Shown here: positions 16,030 to 26,780 of the stretch, one piece after another
How the letters are laid out: the number at the start of each line of letters is the position of its first letter
How positions within the stretch are numbered: the stretch's first letter is position 1
Assembly (NCBI GenBank): GCA_025980665.1
Contig: JAICXC010000010.1
Location: 1 to 64,000 of the forward strand
Direction: 5' to 3'
DNA: 64,000 bases
Origin: Bryobacteraceae bacterium
GTDB lineage: Bacteria; Acidobacteriota; Terriglobia; Bryobacterales; Bryobacteraceae
The notes under the pieces: model-generated
Told to the model about the DNA's origin: nothing
The model's database searches: none
Seen by the model: only the letters and a program-made list of their open reading frames with translations
Program-made: the position numbers and the translations under genes

Positions 16030-18443
16030 AATCGCACCAGGGATCCTTGCAGCGCCGCAATCGATTCCGGCGAGCCAGTGAACATATCCGACGGGAATTG
16101 GCGTACGCGACCAATCTCGCTGGCGATGGCGCTCGCACTGAAATTGTTCACACCCATGCCCGCCAGATATTGCAGTCGCAGGTCAATATCGCGATTGATT
16201 TGCGCGTTCGCGAGCCATGGCCGCAGGTCCGATGCACGGCCAAGATAAGTATCCAGGAGGCTCAACGCGTTCGGGAACCCGACCTGTTGCAACGACGCAC
16301 GCACTTTTGCATAGTCCGGACGATCTAGGCGAGCCTGCAACGCGTCCACGTCGATCTTAGTCGGCTCGACCTGGCCTAGCAGGACCACGTCGTAACCCTG
16401 ACCGTTGTTATCGTTGGCCCAAATAGTTCCGTTGGGAAACACGTCGAAAAACGTGGCGATCTCGCTCTTAACCGTGTCCGGATCGCTTTCATAGAGCGGC
16501 ACCCATTGCGTGATCACGCCGCCCGGCTTCAGATGCCGCTTGCACTCTTCAAAATATTCTTTCGAGTAGAGCGTCGCCGCGCCTTTCACCCAAGGATGAA
16601 TCGGATCCGAAGTAATAATGTCGAACTTCTCCGCGGTAGTCAGCACGAAGTGGCGCGCGTCGTCATAGTGGATGTAGGTGCGGGGATCGTTCAGCACATG
16701 GTAGTTTTCGTCGCCGAAATACCGCGTGGCCGCCGGCGGAATCAGTTTCTCTATCTCGCAGATGACGATCCTCATGATTTCGGGATACGTCGTGAATGAT
16801 CCTGCCGTGACGCCCGCGCCAAAGCCAACGATCAACACCGAGCGTGGATCCTTATCGACCAGCGCGGAAATATGTCCCAGCATGCGCTGGAGCCGCATAT
16901 CGAAAGGTTCGGTCGAAGCTTCTACTTTTCCGCTCACGTGAAAATAGCGCTGACCGCTCGGAAGCTGCGAAATCACTATGGAAGAATTCATTCCTTCGCC
17001 GATGTACAGCGGCTGACCCGCGTCGGTTGTCGTGATGCTCCGGCGGCCGTACGCCAGCGACAGCCAGGGAACTTCGTCCGCCGACCAGATGAGCAGAGAG
17101 ATTGCCACACAACCAGCAACAATGTATCCCGCTGCAACTTTCCCCAAATAAGCGAGTGCGGTCACCGCAGCGATTGCCGAGAGGATCATCAATGCGCGCT
17201 CGGCATCTTGGGTGCCCACCAAAGGGATGATTACGATGCTGAACGCCAGCGCCCCGAGAATCGCACCCACCGTATTCGCCGCGTAAGTCTCGCCTGCCAG
17301 GCGCCCTGGATCTTCGCCCGGCGCCGCGACCGCCGCGAGCGCTAGCGGAAAGCTGGCTCCCCACATGAGCGTGGCGGGCAGGACCGCCCAGAGGCTGCGC
17401 GCCAGATCGACCTGGAAAGTAAACCATGGGCTGCTGGAAAGAATTGGATTCACTGGCCAGTACGGTATCGAATCGGCCAGCATGAAGGCGGTCCAGGCGA
17501 TGCCGGCAGCCGCCAGAAACTGGCACAGCCCCAGCGCAATCCGTGGCCGCGCGATCGATCGTGCAAGCAATGCTCCCACACTGCTGCCGATTCCCAAACC
17601 GATCAGGAATACAGCGAGAATCACAGAGAAGGTATACACCGTGGCGCCCATCATGGTCGCCAACAGCCGCGTCCAGACCACTTCGGCGCCCAGGGCGCAC
17701 ATGCCGGAAATCCCGATCACGAGATACACAGTCTTGGCATCCGCCGATCTCATGGGGCCTGAGGCGGAAGTCGCGTCGCTGGTTTTCAAAATCGTCGGGC
17801 TGTACTCAGTCGATCTTGCCAGCAGCAACGCGAGTCCGCCGACCGCGGCATTGATGAGCACTGCGACATAGGTCGTGAATGCCATGTCGTAGACGCGCAG
17901 CAGATAGAATCCGGCGACCAGGCAGCCTGCCACCGCGCCCGCGATGTTCCCGCCATAGAAGAATCCGAGCCACGAGATGCCGCTGGGCGTGGTCTCGATC
18001 CAACGCGCGATCGCCGGGAGCGAGGCGCCCATCAAAAGTGTCGGCGGCAAGAGGCAGATCGCCGCCACCACGGCTCTTAGAAACACACCTTGCAGTCCGA
18101 TGCTGGCAACGGCGGCGTAGACCCGGTCTAGAACCGGAATTAGCCAAAGCACCAGCAACCCGAGCACTCCGATTCCGAGCTCAAGATAGGCGTAGACACG
18201 CAGCGGATGATGCCGCATCGAAATCTTTTTAGGAAGCAGGATACTGCCCAGGCACATCCCGCCCATGAAGGTCCCGAGCAGTGCGCCGAGCGATACCGCG
18301 GACGAACCGATGGCCAACTGCAGCAACTGAAACCAGACAATCTCGTAAATCAGGGCTGCGCAGCCGCTTCCGAGGAACAAGATCAGCAGGATGGCGAGAT
18401 ACGGCCGCGAGACACTTTGTTGTTGTTCCATGTAAACGGTCAT
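16026..18443 (-). CDS. Fused membrane transporter-like / spermidine synthase-like protein
   Basis: 805 residues. The first ~440 hold about 12-14 hydrophobic segments in two repeats (e.g. PYLAILLILFLGSGCAALIYEIVWF), the MFS-like half of the spermine/spermidine-synthase-domain membrane family. The C-terminal ~350 residues carry a Rossmann domain with SVLIVGFGAGVTAGS, VICEIEKLI, YDDARHFVL and FDIITSDPIHPW, the aminopropyltransferase/methyltransferase fold. Whether it makes polyamines is uncertain, since many such fusions lack the polyamine-site residues. The start may be ATG 18443 or ATG 18431 (MEQQQS). It is divergent from acuI with only 14 nt between the outermost possible starts. Confidence 0.75.
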   Translation of the reverse strand: MTVYMEQQQSVSRPYLAILLILFLGSGCAALIYEIVWFQLLQLAIGSSAVSLGALLGTFMGGMCLGSILLPKKISMRHHPLRVYAYLELGIGVLGLLVLWLIPVLDRVYAAVASIGLQGVFLRAVVAAICLLPPTLLMGASLPAIARWIETTPSGISWLGFFYGGNIAGAVAGCLVAGFYLLRVYDMAFTTYVAVLINAAVGGLALLLARSTEYSPTILKTSDATSASGPMRSADAKTVYLVIGISGMCALGAEVVWTRLLATMMGATVYTFSVILAVFLIGLGIGSSVGALLARSIARPRIALGLCQFLAAAGIAWTAFMLADSIPYWPVNPILSSSPWFTFQVDLARSLWAVLPATLMWGASFPLALAAVAAPGEDPGRLAGETYAANTVGAILGALAFSIVIIPLVGTQDAERALMILSAIAAVTALAYLGKVAAGYIVAGCVAISLLIWSADEVPWLSLAYGRRSITTTDAGQPLYIGEGMNSSIVISQLPSGQRYFHVSGKVEASTEPFDMRLQRMLGHISALVDKDPRSVLIVGFGAGVTAGSFTTYPEIMRIVICEIEKLIPPAATRYFGDENYHVLNDPRTYIHYDDARHFVLTTAEKFDIITSDPIHPWVKGAATLYSKEYFEECKRHLKPGGVITQWVPLYESDPDTVKSEIATFFDVFPNGTIWANDNNGQGYDVVLLGQVEPTKIDVDALQARLDRPDYAKVRASLQQVGFPNALSLLDTYLGRASDLRPWLANAQINRDIDLRLQYLAGMGVNNFSASAIASEIGRVRQFPSDMFTGSPESIAALQGSLVRF

Positions 18444-18457
18444 GATCTAAACGGTCT

Positions 18458-19462
18458 ATGATACCCACAGTGACGACCTTCACGGCGATTTTAGTTACCC
18501 AAGACGACGGAAAGACTTCGGCATCCATTCAAAAAGTGGAGCGCTCGGCGCTTCCACCCGGAGAAGTTTTAGTCCGGATTGCCTACTCCAGCTTGAATTA
18601 CAAAGACGGCCTGGCCGTGACCGGAAGGCCCGGCGTGATACGGACCTTTCCGATGATTCCGGGAGTCGATTTTGCGGGGACGGTAGAAGAGTCATCCTCG
18701 CCCGACTTCAAGCCGGGCGACGAGGTGGTCGTGACCGGATGCGGAACGTCGGAAACCATGTGGGGCGGATACGCGCAACTCGCGCGGTTGAATGCCGAAC
18801 ACATCGTTCCGCTTCCCAAAGGAATGACGCTCGTTCAGGCCATGGGAATTGGAACGGCCGGCTTCACCGCGATGCAGAGTTTGCTCGCTCTAGAAAAACA
18901 CGGACTGAAGCCCGGCGACCGTGAAGTGCTGGTGACCGGCGCAGCGGGCGGAGTCGGCAGCCTGGCAATCGCGCTGCTGTCGAATCTCGGGTATAAGGTG
19001 GTGGCCTCTACGGGCCGGCCGGAGTTGCACCACTATCTGCGAAGCCTCGGCGCGACAGACATGGTGAGCCGAACCACATTGGCTGCGCCCTCCAAGCGTC
19101 CTCTGGACAGCGAGCGCTGGGCGGCGGCCATCGATTCCGTGGGCGGCGACACTCTGGCGGCGGTACTGCGATCTCTAGCGCAGCACGGGAGCGTGGCTGC
19201 GTGCGGACTTGCCGGTGGTGCTGCGCTCAACACCACCGTGTTTCCGTTCATCCTGCGCGGCGTAAACCTGCTGGGGATCGATTCATCGAAGGCGACGAAG
19301 GAGTTGCGCCTGGAGATCTGGTCACGGCTGGCGAACGATCTGCCCGTGAAACTCGTAGATTCCTTGACCGACGTCGCGCCGCTGGGCAAAGTGTTCGAGC
19401 TGGGCGAGAAGATTCTCGCCGGGCAGATTCGTGGCCGCATGGTCATCGACGTAAACGCCTGA
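18458..19462 (+). CDS. acuI: YhdH/AcuI-type NADPH-dependent acryloyl-CoA reductase/quinone oxidoreductase
   Basis: 334 residues of the zinc-free medium-chain dehydrogenase family, YhdH/YhfP branch. Features: SSLNYKDGLAVTGRPGVIR, FPMIPGVDFAGTVE, GIGTAGFTAMQSL and the nucleotide-binding VTGAAGGVGSLAIALL. AcuI reduces toxic acryloyl-CoA to propionyl-CoA, consistent with a propionyl-CoA carboxylase subunit elsewhere in the window, though they are 16 kb apart. ATG 18458 is used; GTG 18470 is an alternative that would leave a more normal divergent spacing. larA follows after 16 nt on the same strand. Confidence 0.85.
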   Translation: MIPTVTTFTAILVTQDDGKTSASIQKVERSALPPGEVLVRIAYSSLNYKDGLAVTGRPGVIRTFPMIPGVDFAGTVEESSSPDFKPGDEVVVTGCGTSETMWGGYAQLARLNAEHIVPLPKGMTLVQAMGIGTAGFTAMQSLLALEKHGLKPGDREVLVTGAAGGVGSLAIALLSNLGYKVVASTGRPELHHYLRSLGATDMVSRTTLAAPSKRPLDSERWAAAIDSVGGDTLAAVLRSLAQHGSVAACGLAGGAALNTTVFPFILRGVNLLGIDSSKATKELRLEIWSRLANDLPVKLVDSLTDVAPLGKVFELGEKILAGQIRGRMVIDVNA

Positions 19463-19478
19463 TGGTAGATTCAAAGTA

Positions 19479-20747
19479 ATGCGCGCTTCGCTCGCCTTTG
19501 GCCGGACGGGCCTTGAGATTGATCTGCCCGATTCGCACGAATATAGCGTTCTCAAATCGCCATCGATCGCGGCGCTGGCGGATCCGGTGGCATCGATCGA
19601 GGCCGCCCTGGACCGCCCGGTCGCGGGTCCGTCGCTAGGGGCGCTAGCAGCTGGCAAACATACAGCAGCGATTTCGGTCTGCGATATCACACGCCCCGCG
19701 CCGAATATCGTCGTTCTCCCGCCCCTGCTGCGACGTCTGCAAGCGGCCGGCATTCCGAAAGAAGGCATCCGCATTCTGATCGCCACCGGCCTCCACCGCG
19801 CGGCGACACCGGCTGAGATCAGGCACATCGTGGGCGAAGACATCGCCGCAAATTTCGAGGTCCTCAATCATGACGCGCGCAACGCGGCCCAGCATCGCCG
19901 CCTCGGGACCACGAAATCAGGCACGCCCGTATTCGTAGACGAGCGCTTCATCAGCGCGGATCTGCATCTATCCCTGGGATTCATCGAGCCGCACTTGATG
20001 CTCGGATTTTCCGGGGGGCGCAAGCTGATCGCGCCGGGCCTGGCCGCGGAGGCGACCATCAAGGAACTGCACAGCTCGCGCTTCATGCGCGATCCGCGGG
20101 CGCGGGAAGGATCGGTCGATGATAACCCTTTGCACGCGGAACTGCTCGAGATCGCGCGGATGGCCCGGCACGACTTCATCGTCGATGTTTCACTAACGCG
20201 CGACCGAAAAATCGCGGCAGTATTCGCGGGCGACCCAGAGGCGGCACATCGCGCGGGCTTTAAGTGGGTTTCAAAGGCGCTCATGCAGACCGTCGATAAA
20301 CCGTTCGACTCGGTGATCACCACCGGCGCGGGCTTTCCCCTCGACATGACGTTTTACCAGAGCATCAAGGGAATTACGGCCGCTTCGCAGATCGTCCGGC
20401 AGGGCGGGAACATTCTCCTGTTCGGAGCGTGCGATGAAGGCGTGGGCGCGCCGGAATTCACGCGCATGGTCTGCGAGCACACGTCAGACACGGAATTCCT
20501 CAAATCGATCGAAGGCGTGCCGGTCACGATCGACCAGTGGCAGCTCGAAAAGCTGGCGCTGGCGACGCAAAAGGCCAAGGTGTCGTATTGCGTGCCGGGC
20601 GTACCCGAGCAATTCATCGCCGGACTGTGGGGTCCGGGATTTAGGAATCCCTCCGAAGCCGTTAAGGCGCTGTTTGCGGAACTTCCCGCGAGCAGCCGGA
20701 TTGCCGTGGTCCCGGAAGGTCCGTACGTGCTCGCGGAAGTTGTTTGA
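19479..20747 (+). CDS. larA: Nickel-dependent lactate racemase-family protein (LarA)
   Basis: 422 residues of the LarA family. The catalytic histidines are present (TGLHR, H106; EPHLMLGF, H172), as is the lysine that anchors the nickel-pincer nucleotide (SGGRK, K182); the family signature SVCDITRPAPN near residue 70 is also clear. LarA homologues racemise or epimerise 2-hydroxy acids; which acid is used here is unknown. The pincer-cofactor genes larB, larC and larE are not in this window and must be elsewhere for it to work. It lies 16 nt after acuI and is probably co-transcribed. Confidence 0.85.
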   Translation: MRASLAFGRTGLEIDLPDSHEYSVLKSPSIAALADPVASIEAALDRPVAGPSLGALAAGKHTAAISVCDITRPAPNIVVLPPLLRRLQAAGIPKEGIRILIATGLHRAATPAEIRHIVGEDIAANFEVLNHDARNAAQHRRLGTTKSGTPVFVDERFISADLHLSLGFIEPHLMLGFSGGRKLIAPGLAAEATIKELHSSRFMRDPRAREGSVDDNPLHAELLEIARMARHDFIVDVSLTRDRKIAAVFAGDPEAAHRAGFKWVSKALMQTVDKPFDSVITTGAGFPLDMTFYQSIKGITAASQIVRQGGNILLFGACDEGVGAPEFTRMVCEHTSDTEFLKSIEGVPVTIDQWQLEKLALATQKAKVSYCVPGVPEQFIAGLWGPGFRNPSEAVKALFAELPASSRIAVVPEGPYVLAEVV

Positions 20748-20753
20748 AGCTCC

Positions 20754-21659
20754 TTACCGCTGGTTGAAGAGAATTTTCCTTGCCTCCGAATCCGGCGCGA
20801 TTTCCACCGGCAGCAGCTTGCCATCGCCGTTGAGATCCAGGCGCCGCAACGCCGCCGCCGCATTCTGGATCTCGCTGGCTGAAATTTCGACGTCGTGGTC
20901 GGTATCGAGCGCCGCGAGCACCGGACTATAGGCCATGAAAATTGCCCGGAAGCGTTCCACTTGGTCGCGAGACCATTCGATGTGTCCGTGTTCATCGCCC
21001 ACGGTGCCATTGTCGCCGCGGCAGTCTGGAACGTATCCGGCACCCAAGCAGAAGCCGCACTCTTCGGCAGTCAACTTGCCGTCGACGTCCAGGTCGAGTT
21101 GCTGGAGCGCGGCCGGGGCAGCAACGATTTCATCCGCGGAAATCACATAGTCGTGGTTCGCGTCCAGCGCGCGGAGAACATAGATGATCTTGAAATACTT
21201 AGATGCAAAGTTGCGCCACGGGTCGACGGCTGGCGCCGGGACTCGTACGGTGGCCTCGGGAACCGCGGGCTCAATCGAGGAGCGCGTCACGCTCAGCACT
21301 CCGGATCTCGGATCCGGTGATCCGATGAGAAACTTGATCGGACGAGCTCCGTTAGTTGCAGCGAAGACCAGAGCACAAAAGAAGATCGCGCTCAGTGCTG
21401 CGCCTTGAACCAGTGCGGAGCGGCGGGGATGGTATGAATCCAGTATCTGAAACATGCCGCAGGGATTCGCCACAGTCACCTGGACCGCTTGTTGTTGTGG
21501 ACGTAAGGCCCATTGGCGCATCAGCGACAGCAGGACGTCGCCGAGAAGCCAAAAGGATCTAGCCTCATCGAAAATCGCCATCATCTCTTCGGCGAACCGC
21601 TCCCGGAACTGTCGCGGATGAAGACGGAGCAAGAAGGCATAAAGAGATCGCATGATCAC
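20754..21659 (-). CDS. Membrane protein with four EF-hand calcium sites, coupled to PadR
   Basis: 301 residues. The N-terminus (LYAFLLRLHPRQFRERFAEEM) closely resembles the start of ADOP-type ABC permeases that sit behind PadR regulators in Acidobacteria. A single membrane segment follows at about 115-132 (ALSAIFFCALVFAA). The periplasmic part holds two EF-hand pairs with canonical 12-residue loops: DANHDYVISADE, DLDVDGKLTAEE, DTDHDVEISASE and DLNGDGKLLPVE. No FtsX/MacB permease domain is present. The ATG overlaps the padR stop by 4 nt, so both are co-translated. A calcium-binding or sensing role is inferred from the loops. Confidence 0.75.
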   Translation of the reverse strand: MIMRSLYAFLLRLHPRQFRERFAEEMMAIFDEARSFWLLGDVLLSLMRQWALRPQQQAVQVTVANPCGMFQILDSYHPRRSALVQGAALSAIFFCALVFAATNGARPIKFLIGSPDPRSGVLSVTRSSIEPAVPEATVRVPAPAVDPWRNFASKYFKIIYVLRALDANHDYVISADEIVAAPAALQQLDLDVDGKLTAEECGFCLGAGYVPDCRGDNGTVGDEHGHIEWSRDQVERFRAIFMAYSPVLAALDTDHDVEISASEIQNAAAALRRLDLNGDGKLLPVEIAPDSEARKILFNQR

Positions 21660-22000
21660 GCGTTTCCTGGCCGGCCCGCTTGCAGATGCAACTTCGCGTC
21701 GTGGATCACCGACTCAAGGCGCGCGATTTCCGCTGTAAGTACACCCCTGCCGAGAGCCGTGAGGCGATAGTACCGGCGCCGCGAATCGCCAGTACGTCCG
21801 CGTTCCTGAACCACACCTTGACCGAGAAGCCGCTGTAGATTGTCGTACAGCGTCCCGGGACCCAGCCTGTAGCTCCCTTCAGACTGCCGCGCGATCTCTT
21901 GCATAATGGCGTAACCATGCAAATCCTCCCCGGCGAGAGCCAGCAGAATATGCAGCGTCGCAGGGTTCAGTGGAAGGAATTTGGCAGCCTGATCCCTCAT
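21656..22000 (-). CDS. PadR-family transcriptional regulator
   Basis: 114 residues with the PadR winged helix: LNPATLHILLALAGEDLHGYAIMQEI, GSYRLGPGTLYDNLQRLL and the wing RRYYRLTALGRGVL. There is a short C-terminal helix, as in the compact PadR-s2 subgroup that commonly precedes ADOP ABC permeases in Acidobacteria. It is the first gene of a two-gene unit with the EF-hand protein and probably controls its own promoter. The PQQ dehydrogenase is transcribed divergently 124 nt away. Confidence 0.9.
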   Translation of the reverse strand: MRDQAAKFLPLNPATLHILLALAGEDLHGYAIMQEIARQSEGSYRLGPGTLYDNLQRLLGQGVVQERGRTGDSRRRYYRLTALGRGVLTAEIARLESVIHDAKLHLQAGRPGNA

Positions 22001-22012
22001 ATGTCGGATTCC

Positions 22013-22042
22013 GTTATATCATGATCCGAGTGAGCAGATCAA
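22013..22042 (-). promoter_or_regulatory. Promoter of the padR/EF-hand unit
   Basis: On the minus strand TTGATC (22037-22042) and TATAAC (22013-22018) are spaced by 18 nt, a good sigma-70-type match. The expected transcription start is only about 6 nt before the padR ATG (22000), so the mRNA would be leaderless or nearly so. No strong Shine-Dalgarno is visible. Assignment is by motif only. Confidence 0.5.
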
Positions 22043-22124
22043 CGGGCCTATGACCTGGACCCCGCCCATGACGGCTGTGTTAAGATAACCGGCGGCAGGG
22101 TTCCCAAACAGAGGTGGAATTTTT

Positions 22125-23777
22125 ATGACCAAGTGTGTCGTTACGTTCGTTGCGCTGACTGGATTCGCGTTCGCTCAAGGCCGTGGAGGACCCGCAAACC
22201 GGGAAGCTCCCGTAACCGACGTTCCTTTCGCGCGAATCCTCAAACCCGAGCCACAGAACTGGCTGAGCTACTCGGGCGGCACGATGAGCCAGCGCCATAG
22301 CGCGCTCACGCAGATCACGCCGGGAAATGCCAAGGATCTGACACTGAAGTGGGTCTTCCAGACGCGCACACTCGATAAGCAGGAGAACACGCCGCTGGTA
22401 GTGGATGGAGTCATGTACACCATCCAGAGTCCCAATGACGTGATCGCGCTCGATGCCGCCACCGGTAAAACGATCTGGACCTACTTGCACAAGCCCGCGC
22501 CGGGAACCGTGAATCCCTGCTGCGGCAACCTGACTCGCGGCGTGGCGATCCTAGGCGATAAACTGTTCCTGGCGACTCTCGATGCGCAGATGATCGCCAT
22601 CAACGCCAAAACCGGCAAGGAACTGTGGAAGACCGACGTCGCCGATTACAAGCAGCAGTATTCCATGACCGCCGCTCCGCTGGTGGTCAAGGACAAAGTG
22701 ATTACCGGAGTCGCCGGCGGCGAGCACGGAATCCGCGGGTTCATCGTCGCCTACGATGCCAATACCGGCAAAGAACTCTGGAAATTCAACACCGTCCCCG
22801 GACCCGGCGAGGCAGGCTACGAAACCTGGCTCGGCAAAGATGGCAAGCCCAACGATTCTTACCTCCACGGCGGTGCGCCGATCTGGGTAACAGGCTCCTA
22901 CGATCCGGAGACCAATCTCACCATGTGGGGCACCGGCAATGCCGGCCCGGATTGGGATGGCGACGCGCGGCTAGGCGATAACCTCTACAGCTCCTCGGTG
23001 GTCGCGCTCGACGCCGATACCGGCAAGCTGAAGTGGCACTATCAGTTCTCGCCGCACAACGAATTCGACTGGGACGCGACGCAGGTCCCCGTCCTGGCCG
23101 ACGTCCAGATTCAAGGCCGGCCGCGCAAGGTCATGCTGTGGGCCAATCGCAACGGCATGTTTTACGTGCTGGATCGGACCGACGGGAAATTCATCATGGG
23201 CAAGCCCTTCACCAAAGTAAACTGGGCCACTGGTTTCGATGAAAAAGGACGGCCAATGGCGGCGCCTGGTATCAAGCCGACCAAAGAAGGCACGCTGGTT
23301 TATCCCGGCAACCAGGGCGGGACCAACTGGTACAACCCATCCTTCAGCCCAACGACCGGCCTGTTCTACATTCCCGCATGGGAAAACAGCTCCAGTACGT
23401 ACGTGAAAGGCGAGGAGCCGCCTGAGTTCCACGAGGGCCAGAGCTTCACCGGCGCCTTCCCGCGTGGAGGAGCTACCACCGATGACGTCTACAGCGCCAT
23501 CGTGGCGATGGATCCGAAAACCGGCGATAAGAAATGGTCGTTCCGACTATCTGCGCCTTCGACGGAAGGCGGCGTTCTGACCACGGCGTCGAATGTGTTG
23601 TTCGCGGGAGGCCGCGACGGACAGTTCGTCGCGCTCGACGCGCGCGACGGCAAACTGCTGTGGGAGACGAATCTGGGACCCTCAGTTTCGGCCGGGCCCA
23701 TTTCCTTCCAGCTGAATGGCAAACAGTACGTCAGCATTCAGGCTGGCAGCGCACTGTACACGTTCGCGCTGCGGTAA
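22125..23777 (+). CDS. PQQ-dependent alcohol dehydrogenase-like quinoprotein, periplasmic
   Basis: 550 residues: signal peptide (VVTFVALTGFAFAQG), then an eight-bladed beta-propeller with repeated blade motifs (GKELWKTDVADYK, NTGKELWKFNTV, GKLKWHYQFSPHNEFDWD). The adjacent cysteines C132-C133 (NPCCGN) match the vicinal disulfide over PQQ in methanol/ethanol dehydrogenases, and GKLKWHYQFSPHNEFDWD supplies active-site acidic residues. No C-terminal cytochrome c domain is fused, so an external electron acceptor is expected. A strong GAGGTGG ribosome binding site precedes the ATG. The alcohol used is not predictable. Confidence 0.85.
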   Translation: MTKCVVTFVALTGFAFAQGRGGPANREAPVTDVPFARILKPEPQNWLSYSGGTMSQRHSALTQITPGNAKDLTLKWVFQTRTLDKQENTPLVVDGVMYTIQSPNDVIALDAATGKTIWTYLHKPAPGTVNPCCGNLTRGVAILGDKLFLATLDAQMIAINAKTGKELWKTDVADYKQQYSMTAAPLVVKDKVITGVAGGEHGIRGFIVAYDANTGKELWKFNTVPGPGEAGYETWLGKDGKPNDSYLHGGAPIWVTGSYDPETNLTMWGTGNAGPDWDGDARLGDNLYSSSVVALDADTGKLKWHYQFSPHNEFDWDATQVPVLADVQIQGRPRKVMLWANRNGMFYVLDRTDGKFIMGKPFTKVNWATGFDEKGRPMAAPGIKPTKEGTLVYPGNQGGTNWYNPSFSPTTGLFYIPAWENSSSTYVKGEEPPEFHEGQSFTGAFPRGGATTDDVYSAIVAMDPKTGDKKWSFRLSAPSTEGGVLTTASNVLFAGGRDGQFVALDARDGKLLWETNLGPSVSAGPISFQLNGKQYVSIQAGSALYTFALR

Positions 23778-23779
23778 GA

Positions 23780-24628
23780 CTACAGGATTTCGGCCGCTAT
23801 ACGCTTGGCGGTAACCGGAGTCAGCAGGATTCCGTTGCGATAGTGTCCGTAGGCCAACCACACGTTGGTCCCCGCGACACGGCCAATATGTGGTTCGCCG
23901 GTCGCCGAGCGCGGCCGAAACCCGATCCAGCGTTTCACCGGCGTGGCGTGTTTAAGCGGCGGAAATAGCTGCGCGGCGCGACGATGGATATCCTCGCAGA
24001 TCGCGGCATCCACCGTGCGATCGAAACCAATATCCTGTTCGTTCGATCCGGCAACCAGGAACCCGTTAGACCGCTGGAGCACGTAGGTATCCCCGCGGCG
24101 ACGCACGGGCCCTAGCGCTCCCGGCTCCAATTGGAATCCGATCAAGTGACCCTTGATGGGAATCACTGCAGGCAGCACATGGCCGGTGACGCGGATCTTA
24201 TCCGACCATGCACCTGCCGCAATCACCACGGCCCCATATTTCCGCGGATGAACCGTCGTTACATGTTCCCGCACAATCCGCACCATGCGCGATTCGCATG
24301 CGCAGCGGAGCGCACGTAGTAAAGCTGCGGGATCCACGATTCCTTCCTCGGGAGCGAACATTCGAAAATCGGTGTCGATCCCGGTCTCCGTCCGAAGCTC
24401 TTCGACAAAGGACGGATAGAGCCGCATACTTTCGATCCCCAGGTCCAACCAGACGGACGGCTTGTCGAATTCGGCGCGAGGGGAGAGCATGCCCGCGCCG
24501 GCAGGACTCGCTTCGCCACCCAAATTCCCGGCGTCGGCAATAGTAACTTGCGCACCCTTCCGCGCAAGCCGCCAAGCGATGGAACTGCCGATGAGCCCGC
24601 CGCCAACAATCAACACCTCGTCCGGCAT
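23780..24628 (-). CDS. thiO: FAD-dependent amino-acid oxidase, ThiO/glycine oxidase-like (short form)
   Basis: 282 residues of the DAO family: GGGLIGSSIAWRLARKGAQV (FAD Rossmann), GGEASPAGAGMLSP, VVIAAGAWS and the C-terminal VKRWIGFRPRSATGEPHIG and YGHYRNGILLTPVTA. These match ThiO, which oxidises glycine to dehydroglycine for thiazole synthesis. At 282 residues it is about 80 shorter than typical ThiO, the region after the first Rossmann part being trimmed. No other thi gene is close. It is the last gene of the operon starting with the molybdoenzyme small subunit, 3 nt after pobA, so a catabolic role is an alternative. Confidence 0.7.
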   Translation of the reverse strand: MPDEVLIVGGGLIGSSIAWRLARKGAQVTIADAGNLGGEASPAGAGMLSPRAEFDKPSVWLDLGIESMRLYPSFVEELRTETGIDTDFRMFAPEEGIVDPAALLRALRCACESRMVRIVREHVTTVHPRKYGAVVIAAGAWSDKIRVTGHVLPAVIPIKGHLIGFQLEPGALGPVRRRGDTYVLQRSNGFLVAGSNEQDIGFDRTVDAAICEDIHRRAAQLFPPLKHATPVKRWIGFRPRSATGEPHIGRVAGTNVWLAYGHYRNGILLTPVTAKRIAAEIL

Positions 24629-24631
24629 TAA

Positions 24632-26776
<2,145 letters not shown>

Positions 26777-26780
<4 letters not shown>

